A stretch of DNA of 39,297 nt, from positions 1 through 39,297 of the forward strand of contig CAYPXV010000003.1 in the NCBI GenBank assembly GCA_964414925.1. The letters run 5' to 3'. The stretch's first letter is position 1. The number at the start of each line of letters is the position of its first letter. Below, piece by piece: positions 1 to 7,783 of this stretch. The position numbers and the translations under genes are program-made. Origin of the DNA: PeH17 sp964414925. GTDB lineage: Bacteria; Bacillota; Clostridia; Christensenellales; CAG-138. Under the pieces are notes generated by a model. The model was given only the letters and a program-made list of their open reading frames with translations. It ran no database searches and was not told the origin of the DNA.

Positions 1-9
1 ATTTCAATA

Positions 10-16
10 CTCCTTT
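10..16 (-). promoter_or_regulatory. Shine-Dalgarno for a gene beyond the left edge
   Basis: Read on the minus strand this is AAAGGAG, followed by 9 bases to the window edge, so a start codon immediately outside the window is expected. With the promoter at 36-64 it indicates a minus-strand gene downstream of plsX. In Firmicutes plsX is often followed by fatty-acid genes, acpP or rnc, but the identity cannot be read here. Confidence 0.6.
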
Positions 17-35
17 CCACTGCTGATATGTTTTG

Positions 36-64
36 ATTATACTCCGAACATATTAATAAGTCAA
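36..64 (-). promoter_or_regulatory. Promoter for the minus-strand gene off the left edge
   Basis: On the minus strand TTGACT (64-59) is followed after 17 bases by TATAAT (41-36), a near-consensus housekeeping sigma promoter. It lies between the plsX stop and the SD at 10-16, so the next gene has its own promoter besides any readthrough from plsX. Confidence 0.75.
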
Positions 65-77
65 ATAAATTTGCAAA

Positions 78-1112
78 TTATTCATTATTACTGCTTGGCG
101 AATCGGCATTTGCCGCTACATAATTCGCTATCTGTCCCGTAACATCTCCGAGCATCAGAAGTCTTGCCTGATTTACAGCAGAACTTATTGCTTTTGCATT
201 GCTGCTTCCGTGAGCTTTGATGACACCGCTGCGTATTCCCAAAAGGGGTGCGCCGCCGTATTCCGAATAATCCATTTTTTTCTTTAAGTTGGCAAATGCG
301 GACTTACTCATCATTGCCCCGAATTTCGAAAGCGTTGAACCCTTAAGCTCGGTTTTCAACATCGTGAGCAGTGCGTGTATCGTTCCCTCCATGGATTTTA
401 ATACGGCATTACCGACGAAACCGTCACATACGACAACATCAAAATCTCCGCTCATTACTTCTCTTGCTTCGCAGTTGCCGACAAAATTGATGCCTTTATC
501 ATTGTTCAAGAGTGTGTATACAGCCTTTGTCAACTCGTTGCCTTTGCCCGGCTCGATTCCGTTATTTATCAAACCAACTTTAGGATTTTTTATACCTACG
601 ACCTTTTCCATGTATGCCGAACCCATATGGGCAAATTGGTGAAGATATTCACTCTTGCAATCGGCATTGGCACCGCAGTCGATAAGCATAACAGGTCCTT
701 TTAACGTCGGAAGCAACGGTGCAAGTGCGGGACGTAATATGCCTTGGATGCGCTTTATAATCAGCGTTGCACCGGCGAGTATCGCTCCCGAATTTCCCGC
801 AGAAATAAAACAATCCGCTTCGCCGTTTGCTACCAGGTACAGTGCTTTTACAAGTGAACTGTCCTTCTTTTTCTTTATAGCCACGGTGGGCTGTTCGTCA
901 CATGTGATTACATCAGGTGCATGGCAAAGAGTTATTCTCGAACTTAATGCGTTGTAATCATTCTTCCTTTTGTTAAGCTCCGAAGTTATTATTTCAACAT
1001 CGCCGGTCAAAATGACCTCAAAATCATCATGCGCAAGCATTGAATCAAGCACACCGTCTATTATGCAGCCGGGTGCATTGTCTCCGCCAAATGCATCAAT
1101 CGCAAATTTCAT
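78..1112 (-). CDS. plsX: Phosphate acyltransferase PlsX
   Basis: PlsX transfers an acyl chain from acyl-ACP to phosphate, giving acyl-phosphate for PlsY in phosphatidic acid synthesis. It is a peripheral cytoplasmic enzyme. The 344-residue protein has the usual family length and opens with the typical MKFAIDAFGGDNAP. It also carries SAGNSGA at about residues 104-110, the glycine-rich segment conserved in PlsX. The open frame extends 54 codons further upstream, but the ATG at 1112 is preferred because it starts the conserved N-terminus and has AGGAGG a few bases upstream; the extra residues would be low-complexity hydrophobic sequence. It is divergent from the ylxM-ffh operon. In Bacillus plsX lies in the same chromosomal neighbourhood as ffh, but on the same strand. 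Confidence 0.96.
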   Translation of the reverse strand: MKFAIDAFGGDNAPGCIIDGVLDSMLAHDDFEVILTGDVEIITSELNKRKNDYNALSSRITLCHAPDVITCDEQPTVAIKKKKDSSLVKALYLVANGEADCFISAGNSGAILAGATLIIKRIQGILRPALAPLLPTLKGPVMLIDCGANADCKSEYLHQFAHMGSAYMEKVVGIKNPKVGLINNGIEPGKGNELTKAVYTLLNNDKGINFVGNCEAREVMSGDFDVVVCDGFVGNAVLKSMEGTIHALLTMLKTELKGSTLSKFGAMMSKSAFANLKKKMDYSEYGGAPLLGIRSGVIKAHGSSNAKAISSAVNQARLLMLGDVTGQIANYVAANADSPSSNNE

Positions 1113-1267
1113 GTTTCCTCCTGTTGTTTGCTCGATAAGATAAAATAAAAGAATAAAATGAATTGATGGAGCAAACAGCGTAATTATAAGGCATTTTAAA
1201 AAAAATATCAATAAAAAGTTGAAGAACGGAACAACGCAAATATATTTAAAATAAATCGATAAAATCA

Positions 1268-1295
1268 TTGACAAATCAAAAAAAACGGTTATAAT
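1268..1295 (+). promoter_or_regulatory. Promoter of the ylxM-ffh operon
   Basis: TTGACA (1268-1273), 16-base spacer, TATAAT (1290-1295): two perfect consensus hexamers. It lies 58 bases before ylxM and should drive ylxM through trmD. The rest of the 241-base plsX/ylxM divergent region shows no other structure I can support. Confidence 0.85.
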
Positions 1296-1353
1296 ACAGA
1301 AGTCGAGTGTAAAGCTGTTCTACTTTACAGACAGAGGAGGCAGAACTTCCACT

Positions 1354-1689
1354 ATGCAGGAAAAGTCGGAATTGAGTATTCTTCTTGATTATTACGGTTC
1401 TCTTTTAACAAAGACCAGACTTGAAATTCTTACGCTGAGCATTGACGAGGACTTTTCTCTTGCCGAGATTGCCGAAATGAAGAACATTTCCAGGCAGGGA
1501 GTCCGAGATGCGATATGTCGTGCGGAAGCATCGTTGTACGATATGGAAGACAAACTCGGGTTTGTTAAGCGTGATATGCAGATTTCACGGTTGATCGCCG
1601 AATTGACCGCAAAACTGGAAGAAAATAATCTTGCCGATGATTCGATAAAAGAAACTGTAAAAAACCTAAAAAAGATGATGGAGGGTTGA
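1354..1689 (+). CDS. ylxM: YlxM-family SRP-associated helix-turn-helix protein
   Basis: A 111-residue acidic and basic protein of the YlxM/p13 family (UPF0122), found next to ffh or ftsY in Firmicutes and thought to modulate the signal recognition particle. A sigma-factor-like helix-turn-helix runs through about residues 31-58 (DEDFSLAEIAEMKNISRQGV), followed by a charged helical C-terminus. A GAGGAGG sequence lies 13 bases before the ATG, a slightly long spacing. The stop is one base before the ffh ATG, so the two are translated together. The family assignment is firm from context and HTH sequence; its molecular role in the family is only partly understood. Confidence 0.93.
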   Translation: MQEKSELSILLDYYGSLLTKTRLEILTLSIDEDFSLAEIAEMKNISRQGVRDAICRAEASLYDMEDKLGFVKRDMQISRLIAELTAKLEENNLADDSIKETVKNLKKMMEG

Positions 1690-1690
1690 A

Positions 1691-3037
1691 ATGGCATTTG
1701 AAGGACTTTCGTCAAAGCTTCAAAGTATTTTTAAAAAACTTGGCAATCGCGGAAAGCTTACCGAAAAAGAAGTTAAAGAGGTAATGAGGGAAGTCAAGCT
1801 TGCCTTGTTGGAAGCGGATGTCAATTTTTCGGTTGTAAAATCCTTCATAAATAATGTTTCTCAAAGAGCCGTAGGTGCGGAGGTGCTCGAGAGCCTTACC
1901 CCGTCTCAACAGATAATAAAAATCGTTAATGCGGAATTGATAGAACTCATGGGCGGTTCGGTCGAGAAAATTAATTTCGGACCAAGAAAGCCTTCGGTTA
2001 TACTTCTTGCGGGCTTGCAGGGAGCGGGTAAAACCACCATGGCAGGAAAACTTGCTGCGTTTTTAGCCAAAACACAAGGCAAGAAACCGCTGCTTGTAGC
2101 ATGTGATATCTATCGCCCGGCTGCGATTAAACAGCTTCAGATAGTAGGCGAGAGGGCAGGAGTGCCGGTGTTCGAAAAGGGAACCCAAAATCCCGTTCAA
2201 ACAGCCAAAGAAGCAATTGCTTACGCCGAGTATCATTTTTTGGATTTGGTAATTATCGATACCGCAGGACGACTTCATATTGATGAAAATATGATGGAGG
2301 AAATTACCGCCATAAAGGAGCAAGTCAACCCTTCCGAAATTCTTTTGGTTGTTGACTCAATGACGGGTCAGGATGCCGTAAACGTTGCTAAGAGCTTTAA
2401 CGAAAAACTTGAACTGACAGGTGTTATCCTAACCAAGCTTGATGGTGATACAAGAGGCGGTGCAGCACTCAGCGTTCGTTCGGTAACGGGAAAACCGATA
2501 AAGATCTCGGGCACAGGCGAAAAACTCACCGATGTAGAACTGTTCCATCCGGATAGAATGGCGTCGAGAATCCTCGGTATGGGTGATGTCTTAACGCTTA
2601 TCGAAAAGGCAGAGCAGGCATACGATGAGAAACAAGCCGAGGAGCTGGCAAGAAAGCTTACAGGTGACGAATTTACCCTTGAAGATTTCTTGGAACAACT
2701 TCAACAGGTAAAAAAGATGGGTTCATTTGACGAACTGCTTGCAATGATGCCGGGAATGAATACGGCTCAAATGAAGAACGTCGAGATTGACCCTAAAGCA
2801 AGCGCAAGCGTTGAGGCCATTATTCGTTCCATGACCCCGAAGGAACGACGTAAACCCGAAATTCTCAATGCAAGTAGGAAAAAACGAATCGCTGCCGGTA
2901 GCGGTACGAGCGTTCAACAGGTTAACAGATTGCTAAAGCAGTTTGAACAAACACGTCAGCTTATGAAACAGTTTACGGGTAAAGGAAAAAAACGTTTCGG
3001 GAAAAAGGGCTTTGGCGGCCTGTTCGGCATGAGATGA
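1691..3037 (+). CDS. ffh: Signal recognition particle GTPase Ffh (SRP54)
   Basis: Ffh binds signal sequences of nascent membrane and secreted proteins together with 4.5S/6S RNA, and docks the ribosome to FtsY. The 448-residue protein has the normal length. Visible are an N-domain (about 1-95), G1 GLQGAGKTT (108-116), G3 DTAGR (190-194), G4 TKLDGD (about 248-253) and a C-terminal M domain (about 295-448) with Met-rich and basic helices, including SMTPKERRKPEIL. It ends in a Gly/Lys-rich tail typical of Gram-positive Ffh. GGAGGG precedes the ATG, inside the end of ylxM. The SRP RNA gene is not in this window. Confidence 0.98.
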   Translation: MAFEGLSSKLQSIFKKLGNRGKLTEKEVKEVMREVKLALLEADVNFSVVKSFINNVSQRAVGAEVLESLTPSQQIIKIVNAELIELMGGSVEKINFGPRKPSVILLAGLQGAGKTTMAGKLAAFLAKTQGKKPLLVACDIYRPAAIKQLQIVGERAGVPVFEKGTQNPVQTAKEAIAYAEYHFLDLVIIDTAGRLHIDENMMEEITAIKEQVNPSEILLVVDSMTGQDAVNVAKSFNEKLELTGVILTKLDGDTRGGAALSVRSVTGKPIKISGTGEKLTDVELFHPDRMASRILGMGDVLTLIEKAEQAYDEKQAEELARKLTGDEFTLEDFLEQLQQVKKMGSFDELLAMMPGMNTAQMKNVEIDPKASASVEAIIRSMTPKERRKPEILNASRKKRIAAGSGTSVQQVNRLLKQFEQTRQLMKQFTGKGKKRFGKKGFGGLFGMR

Positions 3038-3115
3038 TGCAAAGCCACAGGATAAACCAATACAGCCTTACTTGAGGCTTTTGGATATAGTTTAATTTAC
3101 CAGGAGGAATTATTT

Positions 3116-3358
3116 ATGCTTAAAATCAGACTTCGCAGAATGGGTGCAAAGAAGGCTCCTTTCTACAGAATCGTTGTTGCTGACTCACGCGCACCCCGTG
3201 ACGGTGCTTTTGTTGAGGAAATCGGATATTACAATCCCCTGACAGAACCGGAACAGGTTGTCGTTGACAGCGAGAAAGCAAGACAGTGGATAAAGAACGG
3301 TGCTCAGCCCACCGAGACTGTACGTGGTCTTTTCAAAAAGAACGGCGTTATTGAGTAA
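3116..3358 (+). CDS. rpsP: 30S ribosomal protein S16
   Basis: An 80-residue S16 protein with the characteristic start MLKIRLRRMGAKKAPFYRIVV and the conserved SRAPRDG and GYYNPL segments. S16 is needed for assembly of the 5' domain of the 30S subunit. AGGAGG is well placed before the ATG. It follows ffh by 78 bases with no obvious terminator, and its TAA overlaps the ATG of the KH-domain gene by one base, so the two are coupled. Position between ffh and rimM is the standard Firmicute arrangement. Confidence 0.98.
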   Translation: MLKIRLRRMGAKKAPFYRIVVADSRAPRDGAFVEEIGYYNPLTEPEQVVVDSEKARQWIKNGAQPTETVRGLFKKNGVIE

Positions 3359-3621
3359 TGGAAGAAACTTTAAAACAGGTATCGATTGAAGATATGGTTA
3401 CTTTGACCGAATACATCGCAAAGAACCTTGTCGAAAATACCGATGAAGTAAAGATTAATCTTAAAGAAGACGATGAGACTGTAACGCTTGAGCTTTCGGT
3501 AGCTAAAGAGGATATGGGTAAGGTCATAGGTAAACAGGGTAGAATTGCAAAAGCAATACGTACCGTTGTCAGGGCTGCATCCATTCATAGCGAAAAGAAA
3601 GTTCTTGTCGAAATAGTATGA
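3358..3621 (+). CDS. khpA: KH-domain RNA-binding protein KhpA
   Basis: An 87-residue single-KH-domain protein with the KH signature MGKVIGKQGRIAKAIRTVV near the C-terminal half (GKQG is the GXXG loop). KhpA (YlqC) pairs with KhpB/Jag in Firmicutes and affects cell division and RNA metabolism. The start ATG overlaps the rpsP stop (TAATG), and its TGA overlaps the rimM ATG, so translation is coupled on both sides. The N-terminal 45 residues are acidic. Confidence is high from size, motif and neighbours. Confidence 0.95.
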   Translation: MEETLKQVSIEDMVTLTEYIAKNLVENTDEVKINLKEDDETVTLELSVAKEDMGKVIGKQGRIAKAIRTVVRAASIHSEKKVLVEIV

Positions 3622-4151
3622 TGACGGATTATTTCCGCATAGGGCTTTTTGTTCGTCCGCACGGTGTCAAAGGTGAGCTGAAGATGCTTTCGCTTACGGA
3701 TGACCCCAAGAGATTTTCAAAGCTTCGTGATGCTTTTATAGAAACCGCCGACAACAGCTATAGACCCGTTAAAGTTCAAAGTGCAAAAGTTATCGGTGAT
3801 GGTTTTGTTATCGTTGCAATAGATGGCATCACTTCTATGGACGAAGCAGAGGCAATGCGAAATAAGTATCTGTGTGTAGACAGAGCTCATGCCGTTAAAT
3901 TACCCGAGGGTAGTTATTTCGTTAAGGATTTAATCGGTTGTTCCGTGAGTGGCAGTGACGGAGTTCTAATCGGAACGTTTGACGATTTTTATGAAACAAA
4001 CGCAAATGATGTCTATGTCGTCAAATGCGTTGACGGATCGAAATTGTCATTTCCCGCACTGAAAAAACTGCTGGTTTCGGTTGATATTGAGAATAAATGT
4101 ATTGTCGTTGATTCTCAAGTGCTTTTGGAGGTTGGTCTCATTGAGAATTGA
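3618..4151 (+). CDS. rimM: Ribosome maturation factor RimM
   Basis: RimM assists late 30S maturation and binds S19. The 177-residue protein has the family N-terminus (RIGLFVRPHGVKGELKM) forming the RimM barrel, and a PRC-like C-terminal barrel beginning near YFVKDLIGCSV. Two ATG codons are adjacent (3618 and 3621); the first overlaps the khpA stop as ATGA. Its last 11 bases overlap the trmD start. No separate SD is evident, consistent with coupled translation. Confidence 0.95.
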   Translation: MMTDYFRIGLFVRPHGVKGELKMLSLTDDPKRFSKLRDAFIETADNSYRPVKVQSAKVIGDGFVIVAIDGITSMDEAEAMRNKYLCVDRAHAVKLPEGSYFVKDLIGCSVSGSDGVLIGTFDDFYETNANDVYVVKCVDGSKLSFPALKKLLVSVDIENKCIVVDSQVLLEVGLIEN

Positions 4152-4878
4152 TATTCTGACCATATTCCCCGAGATGTTCGACAGTGTTCTTTCAACGAGC
4201 ATGATCGGTCGAGCGGCAGCAAAGGGAATTATTGAGTTTCATGTTCATAACATAAGGGATTACTCCGAAAATAAACATCGCAATACCGATGATTATCCGT
4301 TCGGTGGCGGTGCAGGCATGGTTATGATGGCTCAGCCGATATTCGACTGCGTGGAAGACGTTGATAAGCAGTGTAATACGGATTCAAAAGTGCGTCATAT
4401 TGTTATGACACCGAGAGGAAGAACACTGACACCCGAAATTGCAATGGAATTGGCGCAAGAGGACAACTTAGTAATTCTTGCCGGTCATTATGAAGGCATA
4501 GATGAGCGTGTCATGGAGCTGATGGATGATGAAATTTCGATCGGTGATTACATACTGACCGGCGGCGAACTTCCCGCAATGGTGCTGATTGATTGCCTTT
4601 CAAGGTTCATTCCGGGTGTATTGGGGAGCAGTGAGTCCGCTAAAGACGAAAGCTTTTCGGATTCGGGTTTGCTCGAATATCCGCAGTACACCAGACCATC
4701 CGTTTTTCGAGGTCGTGAGGTCCCGCAAGTCCTGCTTGGCGGAAATCATGCCGAAATATTGAAATGGCGCAGACAGCAGGCTCTTATTAAAACAAAGTTC
4801 ATGCGCCCCGATTTAATCGATGAATCCAAATTGTCAAGCCGTGATATTGAATTTTTAACCGGCTTGGAGGAGCAGTAG
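4141..4878 (+). CDS. trmD: tRNA (guanine-N1)-methyltransferase TrmD
   Basis: TrmD makes m1G37 in tRNAs that read CNN codons and prevents +1 frameshifting. The SPOUT trefoil knot is visible as GGGAGMVM near the first third and YILTGGELPAM in the middle. I chose the TTG at 4141 as start because it begins the conserved MRIDILTIFPEMF sequence and GGAGG (4127-4131) lies 9 bases upstream. The longer frame from 4081 would add 20 non-conserved residues inside rimM. The result is 245 residues, the normal family length. It overlaps rimM by 11 bases. Confidence 0.96.
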   Translation: MRIDILTIFPEMFDSVLSTSMIGRAAAKGIIEFHVHNIRDYSENKHRNTDDYPFGGGAGMVMMAQPIFDCVEDVDKQCNTDSKVRHIVMTPRGRTLTPEIAMELAQEDNLVILAGHYEGIDERVMELMDDEISIGDYILTGGELPAMVLIDCLSRFIPGVLGSSESAKDESFSDSGLLEYPQYTRPSVFRGREVPQVLLGGNHAEILKWRRQQALIKTKFMRPDLIDESKLSSRDIEFLTGLEEQ

Positions 4879-4908
4879 GGTATCTTAATAAATTTTTTTA
4901 TTTGATAC

Positions 4909-4937
4909 TTGCAAAAAAAATATAGTTGTGCTATAAT
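4909..4937 (+). promoter_or_regulatory. Promoter for rplS
   Basis: TTGCAA (4909-4914), 17 bases, TATAAT (4932-4937). This gives rplS its own promoter although it follows trmD in the usual cluster order. The 69-base leader after it (4938-5006) might hold an L19-type autoregulatory leader, but I could not fold a convincing structure. Confidence 0.75.
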
Positions 4938-5006
4938 TAAATAGTTATTTGGGCGGTCCAATGATTGTTATGAAGCAGTTATGAACGTCTGTAAAAGGAG
5001 TTAAAT

Positions 5007-5360
5007 ATGTCTGAAATTATTAGAGAGCTCGAGAAAGAGCAACTTCGTACCGATCTTCCCAAGTTGGAGATAGGTGATACCGTCCGTGTCTTTGTTAAAG
5101 TTGTTGAAGGCAACCATGAAAGACTTCAGAATTTTGAAGGTATCGTTATTAAAATGCAGGGCGGCGGAATCCGCAAGTCTTTCACCGTTCGTCGTATAAG
5201 CTATGGTATCGGCGTTGAAAGAACCTTCCCGTACAATAGCCCGCGCATCGGCAGAATCGAAGTCGTTCGCCACGGTGTTGTTCGCAGAGCTAAGCTTTAT
5301 TACCTCCGTGAGAGAACGGGTAAAGCTGCAAAGATCAAAGAACGTATCGTTAAAAAGTAA
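5007..5360 (+). CDS. rplS: 50S ribosomal protein L19
   Basis: A 117-residue L19, a large-subunit protein at the subunit interface. The family is recognised from the IRELEKEQLRTDLPKLEIGD start, GDTVRVFVKVVEGNHERLQ, the FEGIVIKMQGGGIRKSFTVR core and the basic C-terminus with RRAKLYYLR. AAGGAG lies 7 bases before the ATG. It has a private promoter (4909-4937) and is followed 20 bases on by a strong intrinsic terminator, so it can be expressed as a single-gene transcript. Confidence 0.98.
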   Translation: MSEIIRELEKEQLRTDLPKLEIGDTVRVFVKVVEGNHERLQNFEGIVIKMQGGGIRKSFTVRRISYGIGVERTFPYNSPRIGRIEVVRHGVVRRAKLYYLRERTGKAAKIKERIVKK

Positions 5361-5380
5361 TTTTAATTACAACCAAAATG

Positions 5381-5415
5381 CTCTCCCGGCATGTCCTGTT
5401 TGGGAGAGTTTTTTT
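5381..5415 (+). terminator. Intrinsic terminator after rplS
   Basis: Seven-base-pair GC-rich stem CTCTCCC (5381-5387) with GGGAGAG (5402-5408), then seven T residues. It lies only 19 bases before the rbgA ATG, with no room for a promoter between, so rbgA and later genes must depend on readthrough or an upstream transcript. Confidence 0.88.
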
Positions 5416-5434
5416 AAATGTTATAGGTGGTTTT

Positions 5435-6307
5435 ATGCAAACAATAAATTGGTATCCCGGTCATATGGCTAAAGCAAAGCGTATGCTGGAAGATAATGTT
5501 AAGCTTGTCGATATGGTCATTGAAATCGTTGACGCTCGTGCGCCGTTGGCATGCAGAAATCCCGATTTCGATGCAATTTTCTCAAATAAACTCCGCTTCG
5601 TTGTGCTTAATAAGAGTGATCTTTCATCAAAAGCTCAAAATAAAGAATGGATTGATTATTTCAAAAAAGAAGGTATTTCAGCCATTGAACTTGTTTCAAC
5701 AAATGCCTCAATGCGAAAAGGTGCAATTTCTTTCATTGAACGTACAGGTTCGGACATCATTAAAAAATATAAGGATAAGGGCATTAATAAGGTTCTGCGT
5801 GCTATGGTTGTCGGTGTCCCTAACGTCGGAAAGTCAACTTTTATTAATAAGATTGCAGGAACATCAAAGGCGCAGGTGGGCGATAGACCCGGTGTTACCA
5901 GAAGTAAACAGTGGGTTAGAATATCCGATTATCTGGAACTTTTGGATACTCCGGGTTTGCTTTGGGGTAAACTCGATAATGAAATCTTTGCGAAACATTT
6001 GGCTTATATTGGCTCAATAAGGGACGATATTCTGGATGTTGAGGAATTGGCTGCATTGCTTCTTTTTGACCTTATGAAGATTTGCCCCAATGATTTAATA
6101 GCACGTTACAAAAAACTCTCGCAATCAATGGAAGCTCCCGAGGAACTTCTCGAAGGAGTATGCCGCAGCAGAGGATTCATACTTTCGGGCGGTGTTTTTG
6201 ATACCGAAAGAGCTTCAAGAATTGTCTTGGACGAATTCAGAGCGGGTAAAATTGCTTCCGTCGGTTTGGAAAATGTAAGCGATAATTTTGACCCTGTGAG
6301 CGATTGA
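5435..6307 (+). CDS. rbgA: Ribosome biogenesis GTPase RbgA (YlqF)
   Basis: A 290-residue circularly permuted GTPase needed for the late 50S assembly step in Firmicutes. Motif order is permuted: G4 NKSD (59-62) precedes G1 GVPNVGKST (127-135), a G2-like PGVTRS segment (about 152-157) and G3 DTPG (171-174). The C-terminal part is the RNA-binding ANTAR-like region. The ATG at 5435 is preferred over the frame opening at 5378 because QTINWYPGHMAKAKR is the conserved N-terminus, AGGTGG is upstream, and the longer start would run through the terminator hairpin. Confidence 0.96.
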   Translation: MQTINWYPGHMAKAKRMLEDNVKLVDMVIEIVDARAPLACRNPDFDAIFSNKLRFVVLNKSDLSSKAQNKEWIDYFKKEGISAIELVSTNASMRKGAISFIERTGSDIIKKYKDKGINKVLRAMVVGVPNVGKSTFINKIAGTSKAQVGDRPGVTRSKQWVRISDYLELLDTPGLLWGKLDNEIFAKHLAYIGSIRDDILDVEELAALLLFDLMKICPNDLIARYKKLSQSMEAPEELLEGVCRSRGFILSGGVFDTERASRIVLDEFRAGKIASVGLENVSDNFDPVSD

Positions 6308-6311
6308 ACTT

Positions 6312-6950
6312 ATGAAAAAAAACGAATTGAAACTAAGCGAAGAACAGCGACTTATCCAAATGACACAGTATGAAAGTGAGTTTTGGAATAAGGGACTGTT
6401 TGTCGCAGGCATGGATGAAGTCGGACGAGGACCTCTTGCAGGTCCCGTTGTTGCGGCATGCGTTGTTATGCCGAAAGATAACTTAATATGCGGCATAAAT
6501 GATTCCAAAAAAGTCTCGGAAAAGAAGCGTAATACTCTATTCGATTCCATTACGGATAAGGCTGTTGCATACGGTTTCGGATGGAGCTGGCAGGATAAAA
6601 TCGATAAGATTAATATCTTGGAAGCAACTAAGCTTGCTTTTGCTCAATCTTACGATAACATGATGTTTTCGTGTGACGCAGTGCTTGTTGACGCTGTGAA
6701 AGGACTAAACATTAATGTAAAGCAATATCCGATTATTCACGGGGATGCTTTGAGCTATTCCATTGCCGCAGCCAGTATCCTTGCCAAAGTCAAAAGAGAC
6801 AATTACATGATAGAACAAGCTAAAAACTATCCGCAATACGGTTTTGAGAAGAACAAGGGATACGGAACCAAGCAGCATATAGAGGCAATAAAGCAGTACG
6901 GCTTATGTCCTCTGCATAGATTGACGTTCGTAAAGAATTTTATCAGTTGA
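6312..6950 (+). CDS. rnhB: Ribonuclease HII
   Basis: RNase HII cuts the RNA strand of RNA-DNA hybrids and removes misincorporated ribonucleotides. The signature MDEVGRGPLAGPV is at residues 34-46, with the first catalytic Asp-Glu pair (D35, E36). A further acidic residue lies in AVLVDAVKG, and HGDALSYSIAAASILAKV follows. At 212 residues it has about 30 residues before the catalytic core. No clear SD precedes the ATG 4 bases after the rbgA stop, so translation may be coupled. The rbgA-rnhB-yraN order is common in Firmicutes. Confidence 0.95.
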   Translation: MKKNELKLSEEQRLIQMTQYESEFWNKGLFVAGMDEVGRGPLAGPVVAACVVMPKDNLICGINDSKKVSEKKRNTLFDSITDKAVAYGFGWSWQDKIDKINILEATKLAFAQSYDNMMFSCDAVLVDAVKGLNINVKQYPIIHGDALSYSIAAASILAKVKRDNYMIEQAKNYPQYGFEKNKGYGTKQHIEAIKQYGLCPLHRLTFVKNFIS

Positions 6951-6951
6951 T

Positions 6952-7332
6952 ATGGGAAATCTTAAAATAAATAGGGGAAGTAACACCCAAAAGGACGGCT
7001 TTAAGGCAGAGACAATGGTTAAATGGTATCTTTTCTTCCGAGGCTATAGGCTTTTGGAAAAGAATTATACCGTCGGACATAAGGAAATCGATTTGATAAT
7101 GAGAAAAAAGGATACAATTTTCTTTATTGAAGTCAAAGGTAGAAGAAAAATTGATGAAAGATTTCCGCCTAGGATGAGTGTAGACAGAAGAAAACAATTG
7201 AATATAATTGCAGCTGCTAAGATCTATCTGGCAAAAAATAAATTGAGGCGTGTTTATGTAAGCTTTGATGTTGCCGAAGTGGATTTGGATAAGAAACGGA
7301 TTATTTATATTGAAAATGCCTTTACGGAGTAA
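6952..7332 (+). CDS. YraN-family (UPF0102) endonuclease-like protein
   Basis: A 126-residue member of the UPF0102/YraN family, a restriction-endonuclease-like fold of unknown cellular function often found after rnhB. The nuclease-like core is visible as GHKEIDLIMRKKDTIFFIEVKGR (about residues 43-65), with the Asp and the Glu-x-Lys catalytic pattern. The protein is strongly basic. The ATG follows the rnhB stop by one base. A family assignment is supported, a reaction is not. Confidence 0.9.
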   Translation: MGNLKINRGSNTQKDGFKAETMVKWYLFFRGYRLLEKNYTVGHKEIDLIMRKKDTIFFIEVKGRRKIDERFPPRMSVDRRKQLNIIAAAKIYLAKNKLRRVYVSFDVAEVDLDKKRIIYIENAFTE

Positions 7333-7416
7333 GATGATAATTGCTTTTAAATTCGACACTTAATCAAATCAAACTTTTAGTCGATTATCTGTGCGTAGAA
7401 TAAGATAAATATTGTC

Positions 7417-7445
7417 TTGACACGAATTTTGTATTGTGCTATACT
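7417..7445 (+). promoter_or_regulatory. Promoter of the cobalamin-riboswitch locus
   Basis: TTGACA (7417-7422), 17-base spacer, TATACT (7440-7445). Transcription would begin just before the riboswitch aptamer, making an independent unit from the rnhB-yraN run. No terminator is visible between yraN and this promoter. Confidence 0.85.
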
Positions 7446-7454
7446 TGCGCTGTA

Positions 7455-7672
7455 ACGAAGGAACGGTTGCCGTGCGATTTTTCGTAGGCTTAAAAGGGAA
7501 TGCGGTTAAAGGCCGCAGCAGTCCCCGCTACTGTATCCGGTGACGAAATTGCTATAACCACTTCGCTTTATGCGTGGGAAGGTGCATTGAGTAGATTGAC
7601 CCGGGAGCCAGGAGACCTGCCGTACTTTCGCAATGGTGGTTCTCGGGAGATAGGCGACCTAAGGTGTGCATA
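7455..7672 (+). ncRNA. Cobalamin (B12) riboswitch aptamer
   Basis: The core elements occur in order: GGTTGCC of the first arm (7465-7471), AAAAGGGAA (7492-7500), GCGGTTAAAGGCCGC hairpin, GCAGTCCCCGCTACTGT (7517-7533), GTGGGAAGG (7574-7582) and the B12 box GAGCCAGGAGACCTGCC (7605-7621). A 3' arm that may form the kissing-loop hairpin follows. Such aptamers bind adenosyl- or methylcobalamin and usually repress when bound. Here an antiterminator segment at its 3' end and a terminator at 7681-7707 supply the expression platform. It fills most of the 451-base gap before the first gene. Confidence 0.95.
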
Positions 7673-7688
7673 GTGATACGAGAACTGC
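7636..7688 (+). promoter_or_regulatory. Candidate antiterminator helix of the riboswitch
   Basis: Bases 7636-7645 (GTGGTTCTCG) can pair with 7679-7688 (CGAGAACTGC) over 10 pairs, two of them G-U. The 3' half overlaps the left arm of the terminator stem, so the two structures exclude each other. The 5' half lies just after the B12 box, where ligand-stabilised tertiary folding could withdraw it. This predicts termination when cobalamin is bound. Confidence 0.65.
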
Positions 7689-7707
7689 ATTTTATGCAGT
7701 TCTTTTT
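7681..7707 (+). terminator. Riboswitch-controlled intrinsic terminator
   Basis: Ten-base-pair perfect stem AGAACTGCAT (7681-7690) with ATGCAGTTCT (7694-7703), a TTT loop and a short T run to 7707. It stands between the aptamer and the first coding sequence and is the natural off-state structure of the riboswitch. Confidence 0.85.
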
Positions 7708-7783
7708 GTTGCGTCTTTTTCCGCTTGCTTCCGACACCGTGTGATTGCAGTCACAAATAATTTTTGTTCGGAGGTTAAGCGAA

